Shown piece by piece: positions 1 to 7,890 of a stretch of DNA of 39,697 bases. The stretch is from NCBI GenBank assembly GCA_010032545.1, contig RGPT01000009.1, forward strand, positions 1-39,697, given 5' to 3'. Under the pieces are notes generated by a model that saw only the letters and a list, made by a program, of their open reading frames with translations, searched no databases and was not told the origin of the DNA. Both the position numbers and the translations under genes were made by a program. Position 1 is the first letter of the stretch. Every line of letters starts with the position of its first letter. This stretch comes from Alphaproteobacteria bacterium. GTDB taxonomy: Bacteria; Pseudomonadota; Alphaproteobacteria; Reyranellales; Reyranellaceae.

Positions 1-2322
1 CCCCTGCTTCAGCTCAACGAACCCACGGTTGGTGAATACGAACGGGTCGCCAGGAGCCAAACGCAGGGCAGCGTCACAATCGGCACGTGCCTGGGCCATG
101 TCCTGACCAACGATCGCACCCGCGAGGCAGCGATTTTTGAGGGGCTCAAGCGACATCGGGGCGAGGCTGAGTGCTTCGCTAAAGTCCGCGACTGCCCGCG
201 CATAGTCACCCTTGTTGAAGAAGGCTGTGCCGCGGGAGACATACGAGGACGGATTTCTAGGCCGCAGTTTGATATCTTTGCCTAGATCATCGATCTCGGC
301 TTCCAAATCTCCAAGTTGGCTGTATAGCATCGCCCGGCTGGCAAAGATTCGAGCGTTGGTGGGGTCGATGCGCTCCGCCTTTTCGAATTCCCGGAGCGCG
401 GCGTCTTGGTCGCCACGAAGCATATTGATCAGCGCCAGATAGTAATAGGCCGTTGCATTTTCCGGCGTCAGCTTCAGCGCTTCACGTATGTCGGCGATCG
501 CCTTTGGGAAGTCTTTCTTCAGCGCGTAAGCATAACTGCGTTGAATGAAGGCACTGACGTTGTCGGGGGCATACTCGAGGGCAGTATTGAAATCGTCAAT
601 CGCCGTATCGATCTCGCCCAGGAATGTCGAAGCCATCCCGCGGTTGATGTAGGTCAGAGGCTCCTTGGAATCCAGCTTGATCGCCTGGTCGTAGTCGGCA
701 CGGGCTCGTTTGTAGTCCTCGACGCGATGGAAGGCGGTGCCTCGCTCGAAGTAGACATATGCCTGGTTCGGGGCACGCTTGATGGCCTCATTGAGATCGG
801 CCATCGCCTTCTCTGGCTCGTCCTGGCGAAGATGTGCGGCGCCGCGGCCGAGCAGCGGCCGCGGATCATCGGGCGTCAATTGAGCGGCATTGTCGAAGTC
901 CGCGATCGCCAGGTCGTATTCCAGCTTGTCGATATAGGCCATGCCGCGCTGGTAGAGGGCCTGCGACACCTGGTCGGCAATCTCAGCAACCTTCGGATTT
1001 CTCTTGCCGTCGGCTTGCTTAAGTTCCTTCAGGATCTCCGCCGTGTTCATGCCCAGTTTGAGCGCCACGTTGAAATCGCGAAGAGCGCGGTCGGGGTCGT
1101 TTTTCTGCCGATAGGTCACGCCGCGATTGATAAGGGCGCTGATTTCCTTGGGATTGAGCTGTAGTGCCCGGTCGAAATCGGCGATCGCGTCGTCAAATTT
1201 GCCCTTCTTGGTGTAGTAGACGATTCCACGATTAACGAGCGGCAACGGATCCTGTGGAACGAGTGCATGTGCCTCCGTGTAATCGGCGATGGCGTTATCG
1301 GAGTCCCCGCTTCGATGATAGGCGATGCCGCGTTGCATATAGGCCGACGCCATTCCGGGCGCGGCGCGAATCGCGTCGGTGAAGTCGCTGATCGCCTTCT
1401 TGAAGTCGTCCTTGCGCAGATATGCCCAGCCGCGGCTGACCCAGGGCGCAGCGTTGGCTGGGTTAAGTCGAATTGACTCGGTGAAGTCGGCGATTGCCTT
1501 GTCGTACTGGTCGAGGTCATACAGCGCCATGCCGCGCTGCTGGCGGGCGAATGCCGCGAGCAAGGCAATCTGGTTGGTCGCCGCAGTGGCCTTGCCGGTC
1601 GGGCTGGAGGCAGCGTCCGACGTGAGCTTCGTCTGCACCGGGTCGATTTTCGGTGGCAGCAGCTTGATGGCTTCGTCGAAGTCGGGAAGCGCCCGCGCGA
1701 AATCGCCTTTTTTTCGGTACACGATGCCGCGATTGACCCAGGCGCTGATCTCCTTGGCGTTGATGCGCAGGGCAGCGTTAAGATCGGCGATGGCGCCTTC
1801 GTTGTTGTCCTTTCGCGAGTAGAGGACGATCGCTCGATTGATGAGCGGATACGTTTGGTTCGGCGCGAGTCGGATGGCGTCGCTATAGTCGAGGATCGCC
1901 CGGTCGGCCTCGCCGATGCTCTGGTAGATCGAGCCACGCTGGATGTAGAGAAAGGCGTTCGTCGGCGACCCGTTGATCGCTTCGGTCATGATGCGGATTG
2001 CGGACTTGTAGTCGGCCTTGGCCCGAACCTCGCTTCCCTTGCCGTTCTCGGAAAGGCCACGATTGAGATAGACCAGCGCAAGCTCCCCGCCGGTCAACTT
2101 TCCTGACTGGATGGCCTCCGTGCAGGCCGTCACCTTCTCCGGGGCGGGGGCGCCGGTGAAGCCTTGGCAGACCTCGACATACTGCTGAACAAGCGGCTCG
2201 ACGGCGGGCTTTTCATCCTTGCGCTTTGCCTGGCCAAGCGCTTCGCTCCACGAACCGGTCGTGCCGATCGCGACGAAAACAGCGAACAAAGCGGGCGCAA
2301 AGAGGCGCCTCCAGGTCGTCAT
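1..2322 (-). CDS. Secreted tetratricopeptide-repeat protein, 3' end cut by window edge
   Basis: The minus-strand frame is open from an ATG at 2322 to base 1, giving 774 codons with no stop, so the C-terminus lies outside the window. Residues 1-28 look like a Sec signal peptide (MTTWRRLF, then a hydrophobic run ending near GSWSEA), so the protein is probably periplasmic or secreted. The rest is almost entirely TPR units: I count about 18 complete copies plus a partial one, with the recurring pattern xNRGxxYxxxGDxxxAIADFxxAIxLxP. TPR solenoids mediate protein-protein contacts; no catalytic domain is visible. A GAGGAC Shine-Dalgarno lies 5 nt before the start. A TAATAT box at 2401-2396 with TTGAAT at 2422-2417 (15-nt spacer, short) might be its promoter. 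The specific partner is unknown. Confidence 0.85.
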   Translation of the reverse strand, partial: MTTWRRLFAPALFAVFVAIGTTGSWSEALGQAKRKDEKPAVEPLVQQYVEVCQGFTGAPAPEKVTACTEAIQSGKLTGGELALVYLNRGLSENGKGSEVRAKADYKSAIRIMTEAINGSPTNAFLYIQRGSIYQSIGEADRAILDYSDAIRLAPNQTYPLINRAIVLYSRKDNNEGAIADLNAALRINAKEISAWVNRGIVYRKKGDFARALPDFDEAIKLLPPKIDPVQTKLTSDAASSPTGKATAATNQIALLAAFARQQRGMALYDLDQYDKAIADFTESIRLNPANAAPWVSRGWAYLRKDDFKKAISDFTDAIRAAPGMASAYMQRGIAYHRSGDSDNAIADYTEAHALVPQDPLPLVNRGIVYYTKKGKFDDAIADFDRALQLNPKEISALINRGVTYRQKNDPDRALRDFNVALKLGMNTAEILKELKQADGKRNPKVAEIADQVSQALYQRGMAYIDKLEYDLAIADFDNAAQLTPDDPRPLLGRGAAHLRQDEPEKAMADLNEAIKRAPNQAYVYFERGTAFHRVEDYKRARADYDQAIKLDSKEPLTYINRGMASTFLGEIDTAIDDFNTALEYAPDNVSAFIQRSYAYALKKDFPKAIADIREALKLTPENATAYYYLALINMLRGDQDAALREFEKAERIDPTNARIFASRAMLYSQLGDLEAEIDDLGKDIKLRPRNPSSYVSRGTAFFNKGDYARAVADFSEALSLAPMSLEPLKNRCLAGAIVGQDMAQARADCDAALRLAPGDPFVFTNRGFVELKQG

Positions 2323-2569
2323 GCAATGTCCTCGATGCAAGGCACGGTGTCCCTTAGTCCCTCGAAACCATGTCGCTAAATCTGCAGCATGAGTGATATT
2401 ATCTTGCCGGGCTCAAATTCAATAGCTCCGAACAGGTAGCATCTTTGATTTAGGTGGCCAATTAATGGCGTAATGTCGCACGGGAGGGCGAAAAGCGCTC
2501 TACTGTTTCGGCAATTGCACAGCGAATGCAATACTTTACTCACAGCAAATGAAAAACTGGAGGACAGGG

Positions 2570-3559
2570 ATGAAATTCATGAATCAGGCCATCGGACGTC
2601 GGGCGGTGGTTGCCGGCTTGGCTGGGACCCTCGCCACGCCCGCGATCGTCCGGGCACAGGGCACCTATCCAAACAAGCCCGTGCGTTACATCAACCCCTT
2701 CCCCGCGGGTGGCGCGACCGACACGCTTTCCCGAATTTTCTGCGCGAAGATGGCAGAACTTTCCGGCCAACAATGGATCGTCGAGAACAAGGGTGGCTCA
2801 GGCGGCAACGTCGGGATGGACGCCCTGGCGAAGTCGGATTCGGATGGGTACACGCTGGGACTGGGCGGCATCGCCAGCCACGCCATCGCCCCCACTCTCT
2901 ATGCCAAGCTGCCGTTCAATGCGCGGACGGACTTCACGTTCGTGACCACGATGTGGTCGCTGCCCAACATGCTGGTGGTCAATCTCGACATCCCGGTCAA
3001 GGACGTACCGGAACTCATCGCGCTCCTGAAGAAGAATCCGGGCAAGTACTCCTTTGCCTCGGCCGGCTCGGGAACCACCCTCCATCTGGCCGGCGAGCTA
3101 TTCAAGATCATGGCCGAAGTCGACATGCTGCATGTTCCCTACCGCGGTGGCGCACCGGCCATGCAGGACGTGCTCGCAGGCCAGGTCAGCATGATCTTCG
3201 ACAACATTCCGGGGGCGCTGGCGCAGGTTCGGGCCGGCAAGGTGCGGCCGATCGCGGTCACGTCGGCCAAGCGGACCCCGGTGGCACCCGATGTGCCGTC
3301 GATCTCCGAAACGCTGGTTGGCTTCGATATCGTGTCCTGGACCACGCTGACGGGCCCGGCAAACCTGCCGGCGAACGTGGTGTCGCGCCTCTCGGAATTG
3401 TCGAAGACGGCTCTGGAGAGCGAGGACCTGAAGGCGAAGTTCCTCGATCTCGGCGCCACTCCATGGTGGCAAACACCGGCGGAAACCCTGGCGTTTCGCG
3501 ATGCCGAGGAAGAGCGCAAGGCACCGATCATCAAGAAGTCCGGTGCCCGTGTAGACTAG
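2570..3559 (+). CDS. Bug/TctC-family tripartite tricarboxylate transporter solute-binding protein
   Basis: 329 residues. The start at 2570 is chosen because GGAGG at 2559-2563 sits 6 nt upstream; an ATG at 2549 in the same frame would place that site inside the gene. The N-terminus MKFMNQAIGRRAVVAGLAG has a twin-arginine-like pair followed by a hydrophobic stretch ending at IVRAQ, so export to the periplasm is expected. Family features: YPNKPVRYINPFPAGGATDT near residue 33, GYTLGLG, the YRGGAPAMQDVLAGQ segment and an SxxRTP block. Bug proteins bind small carboxylates or amides and deliver them to TctA/TctB, but no TctAB genes are next to it, as is common for this expanded family. The substrate cannot be read from sequence. 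It is convergent with the enolase-type gene. Confidence 0.9.
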   Translation: MKFMNQAIGRRAVVAGLAGTLATPAIVRAQGTYPNKPVRYINPFPAGGATDTLSRIFCAKMAELSGQQWIVENKGGSGGNVGMDALAKSDSDGYTLGLGGIASHAIAPTLYAKLPFNARTDFTFVTTMWSLPNMLVVNLDIPVKDVPELIALLKKNPGKYSFASAGSGTTLHLAGELFKIMAEVDMLHVPYRGGAPAMQDVLAGQVSMIFDNIPGALAQVRAGKVRPIAVTSAKRTPVAPDVPSISETLVGFDIVSWTTLTGPANLPANVVSRLSELSKTALESEDLKAKFLDLGATPWWQTPAETLAFRDAEEERKAPIIKKSGARVD

Positions 3560-3592
3560 AGGGCGCATACCCCCAGCGCTGCGCAAGCCGTT

Positions 3593-3624
3593 GTGTGGAT
3601 GCCGGCAGTAGACGGCATCCACAC
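3593..3624. terminator. 12-bp perfect inverted repeat between convergent genes
   Basis: GTGTGGATGCCG (3593-3604) and its exact complement CGGCATCCACAC (3613-3624) flank an 8-base loop. It lies 34 bp after the Bug gene stop and before the convergent enolase-type gene end, so a bidirectional terminator or mRNA 3'-end stabiliser is likely. There is no clear U tract on either side, so a classical intrinsic terminator is not certain. The rest of 3560-3794 shows no convincing gene. Confidence 0.55.
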
Positions 3625-3794
3625 GATCAATGTCTGGATGGCGTCTGGAACGACGCGTACTTCGATGCCGCCTGCGACCGCAGCGATGAAATCCGCCCGA
3701 GCCGCGCGTGACATCGTCGAGGGCGGCCCGATGCCGATGGATCGCCCTCTGGGCTGGCTTCCCGATCCATGGCGGCTGGTCCTGGCGGCGCGGA

Positions 3795-4889
3795 TCAGGC
3801 TCCGTAGGTCTTGATCACATCGGGATCGGGGTCGCGTCCGAGGCCCGGTCCGGTCGGCAGGACGAAGCGTCCCTGCACCGGGGTTACCAGCTCGCCGTAG
3901 AGGCTCGCTTCCAGATCCATGTGATAGCGCTCGATCATCCCGCCCGGTTCGCCACGCGCCGCCATCAGCTGCAGGGTCGCGAGGAAGCCCGGCCCGAAGT
4001 ACGGCGAATGCGGCATCAGCGTAACGCCGGCGCTGTCGGCCAGCACGGCCACCTTCTGGAATTCCGTGACGCCTCCGACCTTGGTGACGCTGGGTTGGGC
4101 ATAATCGACCGCGCCGGCGGCGAACATCTCGCGAAACTGAAACGAGGTGCAGTTGTTCTCGCCTGCCGCCATGGCAACGCCCGTTCCGGCGCGCAGCTTC
4201 GCGATCGCGGCAAAATCTTCGGGCGGAAAGATCGGCTCTTCCAGCCAGTGCAGATCGTACGGCCGCAATTTCAGGGTCATGTGGCGCGCCTCTTCGGGTG
4301 TCCACGGGCAATTCGTGTCGACCATGATCGCCACGCCATCGCCAGCCGCCTGCCGGGCCGCCTTCACCTCGGCTTCTGCCGTCTCGTGCAGCTTGATGTG
4401 ACGATAACCCTGTTCGAGCGCCTGCTTGACCCGCGCGGCCACACGTTCGGGGTCGCGGTACTTCAGAAGGCTGGCATAGGCCGGCAGGCTGTCGCGGCCT
4501 GCGCCGCCCAGCAGCCGGTGCAGCGGCAGGTTCGCCGCCTTTCCGGCGATGTCCCACAGCGCGATATCGAGGCCTGACAGGGCGAAGGTCGTGATGCCGT
4601 AGCGACCGAAGAGATGCAGCATCTGCTGCAAATCGCGCGACAGGCGGGCAATGTCACCGGCGTCGCGGCCGATGGCGATGGGCGCGATCATGTGATCGAG
4701 CGCCGCGCGAACGGCATCCGTACAGCCGTAGCAGAATGCCTCGCCCCAGCCGACCAGACCGGTGTCGGTCTCGACTCGCACGAGCAGGATATTGTTGGTC
4801 GTCCAGTTGCGGCCGCCATAGCCCGTCGGCTCGCCGCCGAAAGTAAAGGGCACCTTGATCGAGTGGCTGTCGATGCGCGCGATCTTCAT
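3795..4889 (-). CDS. Mandelate racemase/muconate lactonizing enzyme family protein (enolase superfamily)
   Basis: 364 residues, full family length: N-terminal capping domain about 1-125, then the (beta/alpha)7-beta barrel. Expected Mg2+ ligands are visible: D191 (VDTN), E217 (WLEEP) and E244 (AAGEN). H294 (LMPHSP) matches the mandelate-racemase catalytic His. Two departures from that subgroup stand out: the KxK motif reads K166-L-H168, so the second Lys is His, and the position of the dyad Asp is Ser (QPSVTKVGG, S267). Enolase-superfamily enzymes abstract a proton alpha to a carboxylate, usually in sugar-acid dehydration or racemisation; the exact substrate is not predictable. The start overlaps the upstream CYTH gene by 4 bp (ATGA), so the two are translationally coupled. 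Confidence 0.88.
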   Translation of the reverse strand: MKIARIDSHSIKVPFTFGGEPTGYGGRNWTTNNILLVRVETDTGLVGWGEAFCYGCTDAVRAALDHMIAPIAIGRDAGDIARLSRDLQQMLHLFGRYGITTFALSGLDIALWDIAGKAANLPLHRLLGGAGRDSLPAYASLLKYRDPERVAARVKQALEQGYRHIKLHETAEAEVKAARQAAGDGVAIMVDTNCPWTPEEARHMTLKLRPYDLHWLEEPIFPPEDFAAIAKLRAGTGVAMAAGENNCTSFQFREMFAAGAVDYAQPSVTKVGGVTEFQKVAVLADSAGVTLMPHSPYFGPGFLATLQLMAARGEPGGMIERYHMDLEASLYGELVTPVQGRFVLPTGPGLGRDPDPDVIKTYGA

Positions 4890-5425
4890 TCGACCCTGCC
4901 TTTGGCACGAATGCCGGCCAGCAACGCTTCTGCAAAGACAGGATCCGACAGTCGCTTGGACGTGAAGCGCGGATCGCGGTGTGGCGCCTCGGCCAGAAAG
5001 TGGGGCGCCAGCCGGGCCGCCAGTGGCGGCGGCGTGGTGTCATTCTCCGGCATTTCGACCTCGGCCATGGCAAAGTATGTCCGGCCGTCGTCGGTCTTGA
5101 AGAAGTCGACGTCCCAGTGAAAGCGGCCGTCCGGCCAGGAATAGCGGGCCTTCTGCAGCGACTCGCGGCGCTGCGTCCACAAACTCTCGAAATCCGCGGC
5201 GGCGATCTCCGTCTCGATCTCGACCACCTGCCCTGCGATCTCTCGCTTGTAGGTGAAGATATGCTTGAGCTGGCGGCCGATTTGTACCGAGCGGATGCGA
5301 AGGCCCGGGGCATCCAGATAGGCTTGCCGCAAAAACGACGACGTCACGTCGGGCGCCTTTGCCAGTCGCGGTTCTACGTTGCCGTCGTCGTTGAGGACAA
5401 ACTTGCGTTCATTTTCTATCGGCAT
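4886..5425 (-). CDS. CYTH domain protein (triphosphate tunnel metalloenzyme family)
   Basis: 179 residues. The N-terminus carries the ExExK signature of CYTH proteins (E4-N-E6-R-K8, within IENERKF), followed by basic strands (GLRIR, FTYKRE), acidic strands (VVEIETEI) and a late ExE strand (AEVEMPEN) that would line the tunnel. Known members hydrolyse inorganic triphosphate or thiamine triphosphate, or act as class IV adenylyl cyclases. Bacterial short forms of this type are most often triphosphatases, but the substrate here is inferred only. It is the first gene of a two-gene unit with the enolase-superfamily gene (4-bp overlap) and is divergent from the D-serine dehydratase-like gene, with 58 bp between the two start codons. 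Confidence 0.8.
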   Translation of the reverse strand: MPIENERKFVLNDDGNVEPRLAKAPDVTSSFLRQAYLDAPGLRIRSVQIGRQLKHIFTYKREIAGQVVEIETEIAAADFESLWTQRRESLQKARYSWPDGRFHWDVDFFKTDDGRTYFAMAEVEMPENDTTPPPLAARLAPHFLAEAPHRDPRFTSKRLSDPVFAEALLAGIRAKGRVE

Positions 5426-5432
5426 GCGTCAA

Positions 5433-5461
5433 TTGACCGTTGGCACCTTGGCAGAAACAAT
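5433..5461 (+). promoter_or_regulatory. Possible sigma70-type promoter of the DSD1-like gene
   Basis: TTGACC (5433-5438) and AACAAT (5456-5461) are 17 bp apart, 22 bp before the chosen start codon at 5484. The -35 matches 5 of 6 consensus bases and the -10 matches 4 of 6. It lies in the short divergent region with the CYTH gene. This is a pattern match only. Confidence 0.35.
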
Positions 5462-5483
5462 GCGGACGGAAGGAAACGCATTC

Positions 5484-6623
5484 ATGGCCGTCCAGACCAT
5501 CGACGACATCCCGACGCCCTCGCTCATTCTCGACCGGGCCATCCTCCGGCGCAACCTCAAGCGAATGAGTGACCGTCTTCGTGAGGCTGGGGTGGTGTTA
5601 CGTCCCCATCTCAAGACCGCGAAATCCATTCAGGTCGGCCGCATGGCCGTCGAAGGCCATGATGGCCGCATCACGGTCTCGACCCTGGCGGAGGCCCGCT
5701 ACTTTGCCGCCGGCGGCTTCAAGGACATCCTTTATGGCGTGGGCATCGTGCCGGCGAAGCTGCCGGTCATCACGGAACTGCGCCGCCAGGGCGTCAACCT
5801 GCGCGTCGTGACGGACAATCTCATTGTCGCGAACGCTCTGGTTGCGGCTGCCTCGTCGGGCGACACGTTCTCGGTCTTCATCGAGATCGACAGCGGCGCC
5901 GGCCGGGCCGGGCTGCCCTTCCCTGAACTGCCCGGTCTGCTCGACATTGCCGGCGTCCTGCACGCCGCACCGGGTATCGAACTGGCGGGTGTCATGACCC
6001 ACGCCGGCCACTCCTATCATCAGAATACGCTCGAAGGCATTGCGACCGTCGCCGACCAGGAGCGGCGGGCCGTCGTGGGCGCGGCCGAAGCACTGAGGGC
6101 GGCCGGCATCCCTTGTCCGATCGTGTCGGCTGGCTCGACCCCCACTGCCATGCATTCCCTTGATTTCGCCGGCATCACCGAGATGCGGCCGGGCGTCTAT
6201 GTCTTCAACGACCTCGATCAGGCCTGCATCGGCTCCTGCGGCGCCGGCGATCTGGCTCTCTCCGTGCTGGCCTCGGTAATCGGCCACTATCCGCACCGCA
6301 ACCAGCTCCTGGTCGATGCCGGCGCGCTGGCGCTGTCGAAGGACATCAGTGCCCAGGAATTTCAGCCAAAGGTCGGCTTCGGCACGATCGCCGGCGCGGC
6401 GATGGATGGCATTGCCGTTGTCGACTGCTCACAGGAACACGGGTTCGTCGGTGCGGACAGGCCCCTGCCCTACGGCGACCTGCCGGTTGGCGCGCGAGTA
6501 CGCATCCTGCCCAACCATGCCTGCATCACGGCGGCGGCCTACGACCGCTACTACGTGGTCGACAGCGAACTCGACGGCGGCAAGTCGGTGGTCGACATCT
6601 ACGACCGCATCAACGGCTGGTGA
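5484..6623 (+). CDS. DSD1-family PLP enzyme (D-serine dehydratase / D-threonine aldolase type)
   Basis: 379 residues. I place the start at 5484 (MAVQTIDDIPTPSLILD) because GGAAGGA lies 9 nt upstream and family homology begins there; the open frame extends 5' to 5379 but would run into the divergent CYTH gene. The N-terminal alanine-racemase-like barrel has the PLP-lysine motif RPHLKTAK (K44), and SAGSTPTAMH is a typical phosphate-binding segment. Near the C-terminus the metal site reads PNHAC (H345, C347). In characterised enzymes HxC binds Zn2+ in eukaryote-type D-serine dehydratase, whereas D-threonine aldolases have HxD, so D-serine dehydratase-like chemistry is slightly favoured. It probably degrades a D-hydroxy-amino acid in the cytoplasm. 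The YCII gene follows after 4 bp. Confidence 0.88.
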   Translation: MAVQTIDDIPTPSLILDRAILRRNLKRMSDRLREAGVVLRPHLKTAKSIQVGRMAVEGHDGRITVSTLAEARYFAAGGFKDILYGVGIVPAKLPVITELRRQGVNLRVVTDNLIVANALVAAASSGDTFSVFIEIDSGAGRAGLPFPELPGLLDIAGVLHAAPGIELAGVMTHAGHSYHQNTLEGIATVADQERRAVVGAAEALRAAGIPCPIVSAGSTPTAMHSLDFAGITEMRPGVYVFNDLDQACIGSCGAGDLALSVLASVIGHYPHRNQLLVDAGALALSKDISAQEFQPKVGFGTIAGAAMDGIAVVDCSQEHGFVGADRPLPYGDLPVGARVRILPNHACITAAAYDRYYVVDSELDGGKSVVDIYDRINGW

Positions 6624-6627
6624 CGTC

Positions 6628-6927
6628 ATGGCCCGCTGGGTTGCGATATTCCGTGACAATCCGGCCGCAGATTGGGTTCGCAAGAAGCACAGTCAGGAGC
6701 ACTTCGATTACCTCGCCGCCCACGCTGACAGGATCAAGATCGGCGGCGGGCTGCGACCGTCGCCAGATCAGTGGTTCTGCGGCGGCCTATGGGTACTCGA
6801 AGTCGCTGACCGGGCCGAAGCTGTGGGCCTCGTCGAGGCGGATCCCTACTTCAAGCTCGGCTTGAGGACAGGCTATGAACTTTTCGTGTGGGGTAAGGCC
6901 CCAAGCTACGGTCCGGTCACCCTCTAG
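6628..6927 (+). CDS. YCII-related domain protein
   Basis: 99 residues with the ferredoxin-like YCII fold pattern: an N-terminal strand (MARWVAIFRDN), H21 and H25 in the first helix, a GGGL turn, LWVLEVADRAEAVGLVEADPY where the conserved Asp-Pro (D72-P73) sits, and a C-terminal strand (YELFVWGK). YCII proteins are small, often dimeric and mostly uncharacterised; some are hydrolases or dehalogenase-like. It starts 4 bp after the DSD1-family gene and so is probably co-transcribed, perhaps acting on the same D-amino-acid-derived metabolite. The last 4 bp overlap the convergent SDR gene stop. Confidence 0.75.
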   Translation: MARWVAIFRDNPAADWVRKKHSQEHFDYLAAHADRIKIGGGLRPSPDQWFCGGLWVLEVADRAEAVGLVEADPYFKLGLRTGYELFVWGKAPSYGPVTL

Positions 6928-7679
6928 AGAGAGCTGACCGTGTGGCCGCCATCGACGGTGATCACGCTGCCGGTCATGAAGGCGCCGGCTTCGGACGCGA
7001 GCAAAAGCAGCGCACCGTCGAGATGTTCGGGCCGGCCGATGCGTCGTTGCGGGATGCGGTCGATCAGGCGCTGGCCACCCGGCGTCTTCCAGAATGGGCC
7101 GTTCATTTCGGTCTCGATGTAGCCGGGGCAGATCGCGTTCACCCGGATGTCATGCCGCGCCCACTCCATCGCCAGTGCACGCGTGAGGTGGATGAGACCG
7201 GCCTTCGAAGCATTGTAAGGTGCCACCTGACCGATGGTGCGCAGCCCGAGGATCGAGGCGATGTTTACGATGCTGCCGGGCCGCTTGTCGGCAACCCAGC
7301 GCCTGGCAGCTCCTTGTGCCACCAGCCAGGCGCCCCGCAGGTTGGTGTTGACGACGGCATCCCAGTCGTCCTCCGGCATGTCGAGCGCGGGCTTGACGAT
7401 GGAAATGCCGGCGTTGTTGATCACAACGTCAAGTCGGCCCGCCGCGTCGAGCGCAGCGGCAATCGACTTCCCCGACTGCACGTCGAGATCGACGGCGCGC
7501 GCCGTCACGCCCTTGCGTGTCAATTCCGCCTGCAAGGACGCAAGCCGATCTGCGCGACGCGCGGCCAAGACGATCGACGCACCGGCCGCACCGAGGCAGT
7601 GAGCGAAATGCACGCCCAGGCCTGACGATGCGCCGGTGATGAGTGCCACCTTGCCGCTAAGGTCGAATAGCTTGGACAT
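6924..7679 (-). CDS. Short-chain dehydrogenase/reductase (SDR), FabG-like
   Basis: 251 residues, classical SDR length. Motifs: TGASSGLG at 15-22 for NAD(P) binding, NNAG at 88-91, catalytic S142 in the NIAS strand and Y155-x3-K159 (YNASK), with ICPGYIETEM afterwards. The basic residues RR at 41-42, after the second strand, favour NADP(H). The substrate is unknown; the gene context (D-amino-acid enzyme, transporter) suggests small-molecule catabolism. GGGAG lies 8 nt before the ATG. It is divergent from the MFS permease and tail-to-tail with the YCII gene. Confidence 0.88.
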   Translation of the reverse strand: MSKLFDLSGKVALITGASSGLGVHFAHCLGAAGASIVLAARRADRLASLQAELTRKGVTARAVDLDVQSGKSIAAALDAAGRLDVVINNAGISIVKPALDMPEDDWDAVVNTNLRGAWLVAQGAARRWVADKRPGSIVNIASILGLRTIGQVAPYNASKAGLIHLTRALAMEWARHDIRVNAICPGYIETEMNGPFWKTPGGQRLIDRIPQRRIGRPEHLDGALLLLASEAGAFMTGSVITVDGGHTVSSL

Positions 7680-7890
7680 CGCCGCGGCTCCCTTGTTTCA
7701 TGCCCGCCTTATAGGCGAGAGCCGCAGTTGGGGGAAACATGGGCGTGGGCCCCGAGCGAAACGAGCGCATGCTGCCACGCGACGCGATGGGCGGCAGGAG
7801 CACGCCCCAGAAGGTGGCGATCGCGGTCATCTTCCTGGATGGCACGCCGGGATCATCCATCGGCGGCGCGTTGACGGCGCGGGGGCAGCG

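Noticed and set aside
5379-5483. Upstream start at 5379 for the DSD1-family gene
   Set aside because: It lies inside the divergent CYTH gene, lacks a ribosome site and adds residues outside the family.
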